Program-made: the position numbers and the translations under genes
Part shown: positions 44,965 through 54,258 of the stretch, one piece after another
Layout of the letters: every line of letters begins with the position of its first letter
How positions within the stretch are numbered: position 1 is the stretch's first letter
The notes under the pieces: generated by a model
What the model saw: the letters and a program-made list of their open reading frames with translations, nothing else
Database searches by the model: none
Told to the model about the DNA's origin: nothing
Assembly: GCA_902363135.1 (NCBI GenBank)
Contig: CABIZF010000002.1
Location: 186,001 to 250,000 of the forward strand
Length of the DNA: 64,000 nt
DNA from: Lachnospiraceae bacterium
GTDB taxonomy: Bacteria > Bacillota > Clostridia > Lachnospirales > Lachnospiraceae
Reading direction: 5' to 3'

Positions 44965-45882
44965 ATGAAAACATTTCGGATCAGTGACAAGATAAAGGAG
45001 GTTTCCAGAATCGGAATCGGATGCATGCGCATCACCGGTCTTCCGGATGAAAAGACAGTCAGGGAGCTGATCGACGGAGCTATGGAGCTTGGGATTAATT
45101 TCTTTGACCATGCGGATATCTATGCAGCCGGAGAGGCAGAGGCTGTGTTCGGAAACGTGCTGACGCCAATGCTGCGGGAGCAAATGGTCATTCAGACAAA
45201 ATGCGCGATCCGCCCCGGAATCTGTTATGATTTTTCAAAAGAACATATTTTAAAGTCAGTAGACGGAAGTCTGAAGCGACTGAAGACGGATTATGTGGAT
45301 ATTCTTCTTTTGCACCGGCCGGATGCACTGATGGAGCCGGAAGAGGTGGCAGAGGCCTTTGATATTCTGGAAAGCTCCGGAAAGGTCCGGGCATTTGGAG
45401 TCAGCAATCATAATTCAATGCAGATCGAGCTGCTGAATCAGTACTGTGGAGGAAAAATCTGTATTGATCAGATTCAGTTTTCGGCAGCGCACTGTCCGAC
45501 AATTGATGCGGGACTGAACGTCAATATCCACAATGATGCAGGCTGTAATCGTGACGGAGGTTTGATTGAGTATGCACGTCTGAAAAAGATAACGCTGCAG
45601 GCATGGTCACCGTTCCAGTACGGCATGTTTGAGGGGATTTTTATCGGAAGTGAAAAATTTCCGGAGCTGAACCGGGTATTGGATGAGCTTTCAGAAAAAT
45701 ATGATGCATCACCGAATGCGATCGCAACCGCATGGATCCTGCGCCATCCGGCAGGCATTCAGACAATTGCAGGGAGCACCAGCCTGAAGAGGATTCAGGA
45801 TATCTGCAGGGCGGATGACATCGTGCTGACCCGCGAAGAGTGGTATCGCATTTACCTTGCAGCCGGAAAACAGCTGCCGTAA
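44965..45882 (+). CDS. Aldo/keto reductase
   Basis: 305 residues. The (beta/alpha)8 barrel of the AKR family is evident: RIGIGCMRITGLPDEKTV at the N terminus, FFDHADIYAAGEAEAVFGNV (about residues 47-66, catalytic Asp and Tyr), YVDILLLHRPDALMEPEEVA (about 109-128) and a C-terminal NADPH-binding stretch (TIAGSTSLKRIQDICRADDI). The family reduces carbonyls with NADPH; the substrate is not known. The start at 44965 follows GAGGGGGT. A terminator lies about 110 bases downstream. Confidence 0.9.
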   Translation: MKTFRISDKIKEVSRIGIGCMRITGLPDEKTVRELIDGAMELGINFFDHADIYAAGEAEAVFGNVLTPMLREQMVIQTKCAIRPGICYDFSKEHILKSVDGSLKRLKTDYVDILLLHRPDALMEPEEVAEAFDILESSGKVRAFGVSNHNSMQIELLNQYCGGKICIDQIQFSAAHCPTIDAGLNVNIHNDAGCNRDGGLIEYARLKKITLQAWSPFQYGMFEGIFIGSEKFPELNRVLDELSEKYDASPNAIATAWILRHPAGIQTIAGSTSLKRIQDICRADDIVLTREEWYRIYLAAGKQLP

Positions 45883-45894
45883 ATGCTTCCGGGC

Positions 45895-45957
45895 ATCCGG
45901 CTTGCTTGCAGCATAGTATATGTAATGTGTGATAAAAGCACAAGAACGAAAACAGAA
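45895..45957. repeat. Promoter-containing repeat, copy A
   Basis: About 63 bases match 56260-56323 with only a handful of differences, both reading ATCCGGCTTG...AGTATATGTAATGT...TGATAAAAGCACAAGAAC. On the minus strand each copy contains TTGTGC-17-TATACT, a promoter. In copy B this drives the amidohydrolase gene; in copy A it points into the 3' end of the aldo/keto reductase gene as antisense. Confidence 0.75.
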
Positions 45958-45992
45958 AAAATCAGAAAAACAGGATAAATTACCGATAAAAG

Positions 45993-46037
45993 AGTGCAGC
46001 GATTGACAAAACCGGTCGAATAGCTGCACTTTTTTTG
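45993..46037 (+). terminator. Terminator after the aldo/keto reductase gene
   Basis: AGTGCAGC (45993-46000) pairs with GCTGCACT (46023-46030), followed by seven T. The loop is 22 bases long. Confidence 0.8.
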
Positions 46038-46104
46038 CCTGAGAAACAGAAGAATTATCAAACTGCATAAAAAAACCCCTCTAAAACAAAAATCTACCAA
46101 CCTG

Positions 46105-46133
46105 TTGCACAAAAGAAAAAAGAGATATTATAT
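46105..46133 (+). promoter_or_regulatory. Promoter of the sugar ABC transporter operon
   Basis: TTGCAC (46105-46110) and TTATAT (46128-46133) with 17-base spacing, 43 bases before the ATPase gene. CCTGTT and AACAGG near its ends may be an operator, perhaps for the YesN-type regulator encoded downstream. Confidence 0.5.
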
Positions 46134-46176
46134 GAGCATAAGGAAAAAGAAAACATGTTGAACAGGGGGAAATCAT

Positions 46177-47685
46177 ATGAATGAAATCATAGTTTCCATG
46201 AACCATATAAGTAAGAGCTTTCCGGGTGTTAAGGCACTGGATGATGTACATTTTGAACTTTGTTCCGGTGAAGTCATGGCGCTGCTAGGTGAAAATGGTG
46301 CGGGAAAGTCTACACTGATGAAAATTCTCAGTGGTGTCTACACCAGAGATAATGGTACAATGGAAATATTCGGAAAAGAATATGGTGATCTGACACCGAA
46401 GCAGGCCCAGGAGGTCGGAGTAGCGATTATCCATCAGGAGCTGAATATGTGCAGGCACTTATCCGTTGCAGAAAATATGTTTCTGGGACGAGAGCTGTCG
46501 GGAAAAATCACATTGGATAACAGGCGGATGCGGCAGGAAGCAAAGCAGATTCTGGATGATCTGAAAATTGACATTGATCCGGATCAGACAGTAGGGGATC
46601 TTCCGGTATCGAAGCAGCAGATGGTAGAGATTGCAAAAGCTTTATCCATCAACGCAAAGATTCTGATCATGGATGAGCCGACCTCAGCTTTGACCGCAAA
46701 AGAGATCGAGGACCTGTTCCGGATTATCCGTAAATTGAAATCAGAGGGGAGAGGTATTGTATACATATCCCACAGACTGGAAGAGCTGGCGGAAATCGTA
46801 GACCGGGTTACGATTATGAGAGACGGACAGTACATCACCAACGGAAATTTTTCAGATATGTCTATGGATCAGATTATCACAAATATGGTCGGACGCGAGA
46901 TCAAAGAGAAGTTCCCGAGGGTATTGTGCGAAAAAGGGAAAAAAGTATTCGAGGTTAAGCATTTAAATGCAGGAAGAATGGTCAGAGACATCAATTTTTC
47001 ATTATATGAAGGTGAGATTGTAGGCTTTGCCGGACTGATGGGAGCAGGAAGAACCGAGACAACAAGAGCTATTTTCGGAGCAGATGCAAAGGACAGCGGG
47101 GAGATTTGGCTGGACGGTCAGGAAATTAAAATCAATTGTCCGATGGATGCAATCAGGCATGGCGTGGTACTTGCTCCGGAGGATCGGAAAAAAGACGGAC
47201 TTTGTACCAAATTAAGTATCCGTCAGAATCTGGCGCTTCCGAATCTGGATATGATCTGCAACAAGCTTGGAGTAATCCGCAGTGCAAAAGAAGATCAGCT
47301 CTGTGAAGAAGCAGTACGGAATCTTCGTATCAAAACACCGAATGTAGAGATTGACTCCGGGAATCTTTCCGGTGGAAATCAGCAGAAGGTAGTAGTTGGA
47401 AAGTGGCTGGCAAGAAATTCAAGAGTGGTTATCTTTGACGAACCGACAAGAGGCATTGATGTCGGGGCGAAAGTAGAGATATACAATCTGATGAATGAGC
47501 TGAAAAAGCAGGGAATTGCAGTCATGTTTGTATCTTCGGAGATGCCGGAGGTCATGGGAATTGCAGATCGCATTATCGTAATGTGTGACGGCCGCATTAC
47601 CGGAGAGGTCATGGCAGAGGAGACGACACAGAACGAGATACTGACGATGGCAACATCGTTTGAAAACAAGAAAAAAGTGAGTTAG
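46177..47685 (+). CDS. Sugar ABC transporter ATP-binding protein, RbsA-like
   Basis: 502 residues with two ABC domains. The first has Walker A GENGAGKST, Q-loop IIHQELN, and Walker B ILIMDEPTSALTAKE followed by H-loop YISHRLEEL. The second has the usual altered P-loop (GLMGAGRTE), signature NLSGGNQQKVVVGKWL and VVIFDEPTRGIDVGAK. This is the standard layout of the ribose/galactoside/autoinducer family. The permease and binding-protein genes follow. The exact sugar is unknown. It provides a useful contrast to the degenerate relative encoded at 52545. Confidence 0.93.
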   Translation: MNEIIVSMNHISKSFPGVKALDDVHFELCSGEVMALLGENGAGKSTLMKILSGVYTRDNGTMEIFGKEYGDLTPKQAQEVGVAIIHQELNMCRHLSVAENMFLGRELSGKITLDNRRMRQEAKQILDDLKIDIDPDQTVGDLPVSKQQMVEIAKALSINAKILIMDEPTSALTAKEIEDLFRIIRKLKSEGRGIVYISHRLEELAEIVDRVTIMRDGQYITNGNFSDMSMDQIITNMVGREIKEKFPRVLCEKGKKVFEVKHLNAGRMVRDINFSLYEGEIVGFAGLMGAGRTETTRAIFGADAKDSGEIWLDGQEIKINCPMDAIRHGVVLAPEDRKKDGLCTKLSIRQNLALPNLDMICNKLGVIRSAKEDQLCEEAVRNLRIKTPNVEIDSGNLSGGNQQKVVVGKWLARNSRVVIFDEPTRGIDVGAKVEIYNLMNELKKQGIAVMFVSSEMPEVMGIADRIIVMCDGRITGEVMAEETTQNEILTMATSFENKKKVS

Positions 47686-47699
47686 TGGAGGGAAAAAAG

Positions 47700-48710
47700 A
47701 TGAACAACAAACAAACGGGCCCGGTAAAAAAATTACTGGCAATTCGAGGAATGGGGGCAGCCCTGACCGCTTTTGCAGGTCTGATCATTATCTACATCGC
47801 GTTCGGAATGATTAATTCGGCCGTATTTTCCGGACAGAATATACTGAACCTGCTTCGTTCCATGTCTAAATATCTGTTGATCGGTATTGCGCAGAGCTAC
47901 GTATTGATTACCGGAAATATTGACTTGTCCATTGGTTCTCTGGTCGGTATGAGTGCGATGATCTCAGCAACTCTGATGACGACGGGTATGAATCCGTTGC
48001 TCGCCATCCTGATTGCACTTCTGTGCTGTCTGGTAATTGGTGTAGTGAACGGTTATCTGGTAGGCAAATTCAAGCTTCCGCCATTTATTGCAACGCTCGG
48101 AACTATGTTCGTGGCAAGAGGTATCGCCTATATGGTAAACGGCAACCGCAATACGGATGCCATTGCAACCGGTATCGGAAAAGAAGCGGCAGATAAATTC
48201 CAGAATTTCTTCTATTATGGCAAAACACTTGGTATATACAATACCTTTTGGATAGCAATGATTGTTTTCGTTATTTTCTTCTTTGTCCTGTCCAAGACGA
48301 GAAGTGGACGTCACATTTATGCAATTGGCTCGAACGTAGATGCAGCGAAGCTGTCCGGTGTGGATGTAGTGGCGACCACCATTAAAACGTATCTGATCAG
48401 TGCGGCATGCTCCTGCCTGGTAGGTCTGATCCTTTGTGCACAGGCTGGTATGGGAAACATGGAAGCGGGAAATATGTATGAAATGTACGGTGTGGCAGCC
48501 GGCGTTATCGGTGGTGTATCACCGCTTGGAGGAACCGGTATTCTTCTTGGAACACTGTCAGGTGCAGCTGTATGGCAGACATTGGAAAATGGTCTGAACA
48601 TGATCGGGGCGCAGGTGGGTATTCAGCGCGTTGTGATTGGTGTGATCGTAGTAGTAGCCGTACTTCTGGATGTAGTGGTACGTAACGGAAAATTTGGAAA
48701 GCGTAAATAA
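47700..48710 (+). CDS. Sugar ABC transporter permease, RbsC-like
   Basis: 336 residues with about eight to ten membrane segments of PF02653. Typical are SYVLITGNIDLSIGSLVGMS (about residues 64-83), FIATLGTMFVARGIAYMVNG (about 126-145), IYAIGSNVDAAKLSGVDVVA and YGVAAGVIGGVSPLGGTGI. An in-frame GTG overlaps the previous stop, but ATG 47700, seven bases after GGAGGG, is the likely start. Confidence 0.92.
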   Translation: MNNKQTGPVKKLLAIRGMGAALTAFAGLIIIYIAFGMINSAVFSGQNILNLLRSMSKYLLIGIAQSYVLITGNIDLSIGSLVGMSAMISATLMTTGMNPLLAILIALLCCLVIGVVNGYLVGKFKLPPFIATLGTMFVARGIAYMVNGNRNTDAIATGIGKEAADKFQNFFYYGKTLGIYNTFWIAMIVFVIFFFVLSKTRSGRHIYAIGSNVDAAKLSGVDVVATTIKTYLISAACSCLVGLILCAQAGMGNMEAGNMYEMYGVAAGVIGGVSPLGGTGILLGTLSGAAVWQTLENGLNMIGAQVGIQRVVIGVIVVVAVLLDVVVRNGKFGKRK

Positions 48711-48799
48711 TCGCTGTATCGATCTGGTACGAGCTAAGCCGCAAAATCTGTATTGCGGATAGTAAATAAAAACAAATTATATTACAGGAGGGTTTTACA

Positions 48800-49726
48800 A
48801 TGAAAAAGAAACTGGTAGCAGCTATGTGTGCAGCAACAATGGTATTTGCAATGGGAACAATGGCACTTGCAGAGGAGGAGGTAAAGGCAACAGGGGAGGA
48901 AAAAATCGCTCTGATTACCATGGACTCTATTGATCAGCACTGGATTAGCTTAAATGAGGGTGCGCAGAAGGCGGCGGAGGAATTCGGAGTAACCGTAGAT
49001 TTTATGTCTCCGAATACGAAGGACGATGCACAGCAGATCGAGTGTGTAAACAATGCGGTAGCAGGCGGCTATGATGCAATCCTGGTAGCAGCAAACGGAC
49101 CGGATGCAATTTCTTCTGCATTGCAGGAAGCAGCAGATGGCGGTGTGAAGATCGTATATGTGGACTCTCCTGCAAACGTAGAAGCATCCGCTACCTTTTC
49201 TACAGACAATAAAGCAGCAGGCCAGACAGCCGGTGAAGAAATGCTCAAGGTGCTGGACGAGGCAGGCGTCACCTCAGGTAAGATCGGTATCATCAATGTA
49301 AATGCAGCAACCGACTCCTGCGTAAACAGAGAAGAAGGCTTCCGTGCAGCATTTGAAGGAACGGATTTTGAGCTGATGGAGACACAGTACGGCGAAGGCG
49401 ATGCAGCAAAATCTCAGAGTATTGCAGAAAACTATATCACCCAGGGCGTTGTCGGTATCTTCGGCTGTAACGAAGGTTCCACGACCGGTGCAGGAAATGC
49501 CATCAAGGCTTCCGGAAACGATACGATTGTAGGCGTAGGCTTTGATAAATCGGATGCAATCCTGAATCTGATCGAGGACGGATACCTGCATGCAACCATG
49601 GCTCAGAACCCGGATGTTATGGGTTACGAAGGCGTAAAAGCAGCAATCCGCGCGATCAACGGCGAGGATCTTGGCGGCGAAGTAACCGATACCGGTGTAT
49701 CCGTATTGACAAAAGAAGAGAAATAA
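48800..49726 (+). CDS. Sugar-binding protein, RbsB-like
   Basis: 308 residues. A signal peptide (about 1-24) lacks a lipobox cysteine. The periplasmic-binding fold of the ribose type is shown by ITMDSIDQHWISLNEGAQKA (about residues 39-58), GGYDAILVAANGPDAISSAL (about 90-109), a second-lobe segment TGAGNAIKASGNDTIVGVGF (about 231-250) and the C-terminal AQNPDVMGYEGVKAAI. A GGAGGG site precedes the start. It supplies the ligand to the transporter and may also report to the YesM-like kinase downstream. Confidence 0.9.
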   Translation: MKKKLVAAMCAATMVFAMGTMALAEEEVKATGEEKIALITMDSIDQHWISLNEGAQKAAEEFGVTVDFMSPNTKDDAQQIECVNNAVAGGYDAILVAANGPDAISSALQEAADGGVKIVYVDSPANVEASATFSTDNKAAGQTAGEEMLKVLDEAGVTSGKIGIINVNAATDSCVNREEGFRAAFEGTDFELMETQYGEGDAAKSQSIAENYITQGVVGIFGCNEGSTTGAGNAIKASGNDTIVGVGFDKSDAILNLIEDGYLHATMAQNPDVMGYEGVKAAIRAINGEDLGGEVTDTGVSVLTKEEK

Positions 49727-49749
49727 ATAAAGCACAATGTAATGTGAGA

Positions 49750-49774
49750 CCGTCGCAGATTCTGCGGCGGTTTT
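49750..49774 (+). terminator. Terminator after the binding-protein gene
   Basis: CCGTCGCAG (49750-49758) pairs with CTGCGGCGG (49762-49770, one wobble), followed by TTTT. It separates the transporter operon from the regulator genes. Confidence 0.75.
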
Positions 49775-49879
49775 GCGCGTTAACAAAATTGACCATCATA
49801 AGGAAATGTGAGAGAATAAGAAAAACAAAGACACTTTTGGGGAATTCAGGCATTAGAGAAGGTATCTGGGGATGAGAGT

Positions 49880-51475
49880 ATGGAGAAGTTAAAGGTAGTA
49901 ATTGCAGACGATGAAGAACGGATTTGTCAGTTGATACAGGCATTGATTGACTGGAAGTATCTGGGAATGGAGCTTGTAGGGGTTGCACACAATGGTATTG
50001 AGGCTTATGAGGCAGTACGGGAACAGAAGCCGGACATTTTGATTACGGATATTCGGATGCCGGGATTTTCCGGACTGGAGCTGATCGAGAAGGTGAAGGA
50101 TATATGTCCGGATATGGAAGTGATCATTATCAGTGGATACGCTCATTTTGAATATGCACAGCAGGCGATTCGGTTTGGGGTAGGCCACTATTTATTAAAA
50201 CCGATCAATAAAGCAGAGCTGACCGAGACACTGGAAAAGCTTGGAAAACGTATCAGCGAGCGGCAGGTTTCGGAACGGGATAAGCAGGTGCTTCTGGAGA
50301 AGGCACAGAAGAATGATGATGAGATGCGCAGCAGGCTGCTGACCATGATTTTAAAGGGAGAAGCATTTTCTGTGAATGCTGAAATACTGAAAGCTCAGTA
50401 CGGAATTGAGTGCAGGCCGGGACTGATACAGCCATTCTGTATGAAGATGGACTGTGAAGAGGATACGCTTGGCTGCTCTTCCGTATCGGTGCTGATGGAA
50501 AAATCACTGGAAATCCTGGATCGGAATCTGAGTGGGAAGGGACTGGAGACCATTATAGAGATCCAGGGCTTTTACTGTGTCGGATTGCTGAATTATGAAA
50601 GCAGGATGCAGGAGGAGGTCCGCAGACTTCTGAAAAATGCACTCAGTCAGATGGAACTGCAAAAAGCGATTTTTAAGTCCGTAGAATTTTCCATGGCACT
50701 TGGCATTCCGGTAAGGGACGTAAAGGAGCTTGGCCGTTCCGGAGCTGAGATACCGGATTTGATCCGGCAGCGTCTGGTCAAAGGCTGTGGACGGCTATTG
50801 GAGCATCAGGAAGACTATATGCCGCTTCAGAGCGAAAAATTGCTGGAGAAATATGTCAGGGAAATTACATATGCTGCAGAGGTGATGAGTACTGAGCTGG
50901 CGGATGAAGCAGCCATTTACCTGCTGGAAAAAGTCAATGAGATAAAAAAACCGAGAGGCTGCGATATTCTGGAGCTTGTATACAGTGCAGCGGATGTATT
51001 TACTGCATGTATACAGATTCCTAATCGGGCAGAATCGCTGATGGCATTTCGCAGACAGTGTGAGCAGTGTTCCGATACGGAAAAGCTGTTTGAAGCACTT
51101 CGGAATTTTCAGCAGAAATATATTCGTGAAATCGAAGAGAAAAGAGAAAACGACAGGGTGCGTCCGATTCGCAAAGCCAAAGAATATATACAGAATCATT
51201 ATGGTGAACCGATTACATTGGAGGAAGTCAGCAGTGAAGTAGGTCTGAGCCCGACCTATTTCAGCGTGCTGTTTAAAAAAACAGAAGGAGAAGGCTTTGC
51301 CAGGTACCTGATTCGTGTCCGGATTGAGCAGGCTAAAATCTTTCTTCGCGAAAACAATCTGCCTGTGACAGAAATCTGTCGCAAAGTCGGATATAACGAT
51401 CTGAAACACTTTACACAGACATTTGAAAAAATAACAGGAGTAAAACCGTCGACCTATCGTAAGCTATATGGCTGA
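49880..51475 (+). CDS. Response regulator with AraC-type DNA-binding domain, YesN-like
   Basis: 531 residues. The receiver (about 1-120) has the phosphate-accepting Asp in DILITDIRMPGFSGLELIEK (about residues 53-72) and the conserved lysine in LLKPINKAELTE. A long middle region is of unknown fold. The C-terminal 100 residues form two AraC helix-turn-helix units (YGEPITLEEVSSEVGLSPTY; VTEICRKVGYNDLKHFTQTF). It most likely controls the neighbouring sugar transporter. The kinase gene begins at its stop codon. Confidence 0.93.
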   Translation: MEKLKVVIADDEERICQLIQALIDWKYLGMELVGVAHNGIEAYEAVREQKPDILITDIRMPGFSGLELIEKVKDICPDMEVIIISGYAHFEYAQQAIRFGVGHYLLKPINKAELTETLEKLGKRISERQVSERDKQVLLEKAQKNDDEMRSRLLTMILKGEAFSVNAEILKAQYGIECRPGLIQPFCMKMDCEEDTLGCSSVSVLMEKSLEILDRNLSGKGLETIIEIQGFYCVGLLNYESRMQEEVRRLLKNALSQMELQKAIFKSVEFSMALGIPVRDVKELGRSGAEIPDLIRQRLVKGCGRLLEHQEDYMPLQSEKLLEKYVREITYAAEVMSTELADEAAIYLLEKVNEIKKPRGCDILELVYSAADVFTACIQIPNRAESLMAFRRQCEQCSDTEKLFEALRNFQQKYIREIEEKRENDRVRPIRKAKEYIQNHYGEPITLEEVSSEVGLSPTYFSVLFKKTEGEGFARYLIRVRIEQAKIFLRENNLPVTEICRKVGYNDLKHFTQTFEKITGVKPSTYRKLYG

Positions 51476-51498
51476 TGCGTATCCGGAAAGGAATTACC

Positions 51499-52548
51499 AT
51501 GAAAGCAAAGAGAAGTATAAGGTATATTTCGGGGCGCATCTGGTGGATCGGAATGGCAGTGCTGCTACTGCTGCTGCTGCTGACTGCGACACAGGCCATG
51601 CTGTTTATGCGCGGCCAGACACCGGTGTGGAGTGTGCTTCTGATGGGATTTGCGCTGGCTGCTTATCTGTCAGCAGCTGTTTTTTGGATCAGTAAACCAT
51701 ACCGGCGGGCAGAAAAAACGATGGAACGTTTTCTGGACGGCTATATTATTCCGGCAGGAGATCGTGAAAAAGAGGTTCTCTTAACACCTACAACCGCGGA
51801 AGAAATGAAAGCGATGGATCTGTTTCTGCATTCCCCTCAGATGATGGACCTGAATAAGCGGCAGGCTCAGTATCTGGCACTGCAGAATCAGATCAATCCG
51901 CATTTTTTATATAATACACTGGAGAGTATTCGTGGTGAGGCTTTGATTGCAGGGCTGGATGGAGTGGCAGATATGACAGAGGCTCTGGCTAAGTTTTTTC
52001 GCTACACCATTACCAAGGTGGAAAATCTGGTATCGGTAGAAGAGGAGCTGGATAACTGTGAGACTTATTTTGGTATCCAGAAATATCGTTTTGGTGACCG
52101 GCTGAATCTCCATATCGAATACGATCCGGGGGAATATGAGATGATCATGAACTGTCGGATCCCAAAGCTGACCCTGCAGCCAATCCTGGAGAACAGCATC
52201 ATTCATGGAACGGAGCTGAAAATCGGAGCGGGTAATCTGTATATCCGTTTTGCCTGTACCCAGGATCGCCTGATAATCTGTATTTCAGATGACGGTGTCG
52301 GAATGGATGAGGAGACACTGGCTGCGTTAAATCATAAACTGCGGAGGGGAAATGATTCCATTGGCTCACCGGAAGAAAAAAAAGGAGGAATTGCCCTGGT
52401 GAATGTAAACAATCGGATTCATTTGATTTTTGGGGATGAGTACGGTATGCATATTTATTCTGTTCCCGGGCGGGGGACGGATGTGGAGATTACGATTCCG
52501 ATCACGTCAAATGACCGGGATGTGAAAAACCGGAGTGTGCTGGCATGA
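51499..52548 (+). CDS. Sensor histidine kinase, YesM-like (His_kinase family)
   Basis: 349 residues. Two membrane segments lie at about 16-36 and 45-65 with almost no extracellular loop, so this kinase probably senses inside the membrane or through a partner protein. The phospho-acceptor is in LALQNQINPHFLYNTLESIR (about residues 128-147), the N box is LQPILENSIIHGTELKIGAG (about 227-246), and the G box is DDGVGMDEETL. ATG 51499 has AAAGGA six bases upstream; a frame from ATG 51475 at the previous stop is possible but has no site. Its stop overlaps the next start as ATGA. Confidence 0.9.
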   Translation: MKAKRSIRYISGRIWWIGMAVLLLLLLLTATQAMLFMRGQTPVWSVLLMGFALAAYLSAAVFWISKPYRRAEKTMERFLDGYIIPAGDREKEVLLTPTTAEEMKAMDLFLHSPQMMDLNKRQAQYLALQNQINPHFLYNTLESIRGEALIAGLDGVADMTEALAKFFRYTITKVENLVSVEEELDNCETYFGIQKYRFGDRLNLHIEYDPGEYEMIMNCRIPKLTLQPILENSIIHGTELKIGAGNLYIRFACTQDRLIICISDDGVGMDEETLAALNHKLRRGNDSIGSPEEKKGGIALVNVNNRIHLIFGDEYGMHIYSVPGRGTDVEITIPITSNDRDVKNRSVLA

Positions 52549-53999
52549 GAAAAGAAATTTTGCGGATGGAGAGGGTCACCTACAAGGAAGCAGACATGAT
52601 AGAGCTGGAGGATTTTAATTTGCAGATCTATGAAGGAGAAATCATGGGGCTGTTGCCGTTTAACGGTCAGGGAATGGTGGCACTCTTAAAGCTTCTTCAG
52701 GTGAATCTGCCTTTGTATGATGGCTATATTTACTATAACGGAGAACAGATTAACTCCTGGAGAGAATCCTCCGGGACACATAACCGGATCGGAGTCATTC
52801 AGGAAAAAAGCTCGCTGGTTGAGTCTATGACGATTGCAGATAATGTGTTTGTTCTGCGTCATGGCTTTAAGCAGGAGTTCATACAGGAAGAGCTGCTGAA
52901 TCGACAGCTTCAGCCTTTTCTGAAGGAAATCGGTATGGAAATGCCAGCCGATACAACAGTAGACAGACTGACAGTATTTCAACGCGTCATCGTGGAGCTG
53001 CTTCGTTCCGTAGTTGCAGGAAATCATCTGGTTGTTCTGGAAGAAATCGGAGCATTGATCAGTGACCGTGAACTGGAAGCCCTCCATCGGATTTTGCGGT
53101 ATTATGCGGAAAAAGGGTTTTCGTTTTTATATATCAGTCCGCATTTTGAAGAAGAAAAAAAATTCTGTGACCGGGTGGCGTTTTTAACGAATGGGAGAAT
53201 CTGGAAAGTGATCCGAAAGGAAATGCTTGAGAGTCAGACCTGGGAGGTTTATGATTACAATCACTACAATATGGAATACACACAGATGGTCCGGCAGCAC
53301 CTGAAAAAAAGGGAGCGGGAAAATCGAAGCAGGGAGCTATATTGCAGCTGGAGCTTTTTTTGTGAGACAATCCAAAAAAGGATAGAATTTCCTGTTTATC
53401 AGGGAGAGTATCTGGCTGTTCAGATTCATGAGAACCGGATTTTGCAGGAAATGATCGAACGGCTGCAGACAGAGACGGTGAAGGATGACAAGGCAGCCAT
53501 TATTCAGGAGTCACCTACAGAGAGTATGATGTTCCATGGGTTAAGCTATATGGACAATCTTTGCATGTCCCTGTCCCGGAGAATGGGGAATATCTGGAAA
53601 AATAATCGCATACGCGGAAGTATACGCAGAGAATATGAAGAGCTTCTGGGAGAGGAGGCATTTGATACAAAAGTTGAGGATTTAAGTGAAAAGCAGAAAT
53701 ATCAGCTGATCTACAGCCGGGTGATGCTGCAAAATCCACAGATTGTATATTGTATCAAGCCATTTAAAGGAGCGGATCTTGCTCACAGGATTCATATCTG
53801 GAAGCTGCTGGAAAGGCTGCTGGATTGCGGAATCACAGTGGTAGACATATCCTTAAATCTCTCCGACTCCCTGTCACTGGCAGACCGTCTTTTGATGATC
53901 GAAAATGACGGGACTGTTCTGGAAATCGGACAAGAGAATTTTGCGCATGTGCCACGAAACGTGCCATGGGGTTCCTTCTATACAAATATTGTGAATTGA
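52545..53999 (+). CDS. RbsA-like double ABC domain protein without ATPase motifs (pseudo-ATPase)
   Basis: 484 residues, the same length and two-domain layout as RbsA-type ATPases, and alignable to the protein encoded at 46177. Its catalytic motifs are lost. First-domain Walker A reads PFNGQGMVALL where GENGAGKSTLM is expected, so the lysine is a methionine. The signature reads RLTVFQRVIVELL, Walker B VVLEEIGAL, and the H-loop YISPHFEEE with the histidine replaced by proline. The second domain has no P-loop (VQIHENRILQEMI) and no signature glycines (LSEKQKYQLIYSR). The frame is open and intact, so it is kept for something other than ATP hydrolysis. It overlaps the kinase gene by four bases. 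A regulatory or sensing role linking transporter and kinase is my inference. Confidence 0.8.
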   Translation: MRKEILRMERVTYKEADMIELEDFNLQIYEGEIMGLLPFNGQGMVALLKLLQVNLPLYDGYIYYNGEQINSWRESSGTHNRIGVIQEKSSLVESMTIADNVFVLRHGFKQEFIQEELLNRQLQPFLKEIGMEMPADTTVDRLTVFQRVIVELLRSVVAGNHLVVLEEIGALISDRELEALHRILRYYAEKGFSFLYISPHFEEEKKFCDRVAFLTNGRIWKVIRKEMLESQTWEVYDYNHYNMEYTQMVRQHLKKRERENRSRELYCSWSFFCETIQKRIEFPVYQGEYLAVQIHENRILQEMIERLQTETVKDDKAAIIQESPTESMMFHGLSYMDNLCMSLSRRMGNIWKNNRIRGSIRREYEELLGEEAFDTKVEDLSEKQKYQLIYSRVMLQNPQIVYCIKPFKGADLAHRIHIWKLLERLLDCGITVVDISLNLSDSLSLADRLLMIENDGTVLEIGQENFAHVPRNVPWGSFYTNIVN

Positions 54000-54029
54000 T
54001 TACCTGTTTTACAGGCTTTCCCGGGCCAT

Positions 54030-54066
54030 CCGGCTCCGTTTCGTACCTGACTACTTACGGAGCCGG
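54030..54066 (+). other. Hairpin after the pseudo-ATPase gene
   Basis: CCGGCTCCGT (54030-54039) pairs with ACGGAGCCGG (54057-54066). No U run follows directly (ACATAGATCCTTTATTTT), so it is at best a weak terminator. Confidence 0.45.
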
Positions 54067-54077
54067 ACATAGATCCT

Positions 54078-54258
54078 TTATTTTACTTCTTTTCCATCAA
54101 TCAGCACATGTCGGATTACACCGGTCAGCTCAAAGGGACTGCCGTCTACAATGACGATATCGGCGTCTTTTCCTTCTTCGAGGGAACCGACACGGTCTGC
54201 GATACCGATGTGTTCAGCCGGGTGGATGGTTATGGCCCGGAGCGCATCGTATTCATAA
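54078..54258 (-). pseudogene. 3' fragment of an amidohydrolase gene
   Basis: On the minus strand the last 60 codons encode YDALRAITIHPAEHIGIADR followed by VGSLEEGKDADIVIVDGSP and LIDGKEVK, the typical C terminus of cyclic amidohydrolases (imidazolonepropionase/dihydroorotase-like). The start of the same gene is at 55921-56217, across the transposon. About half of the gene, roughly 200 codons from the middle, is missing. Confidence 0.85.

Noticed and set aside
52545..53999. Pseudogene of rbsA
   Set aside because: The frame is full length and uninterrupted, has a coupled start and keeps the fold pattern, so I treat it as a functional protein without ATPase motifs.
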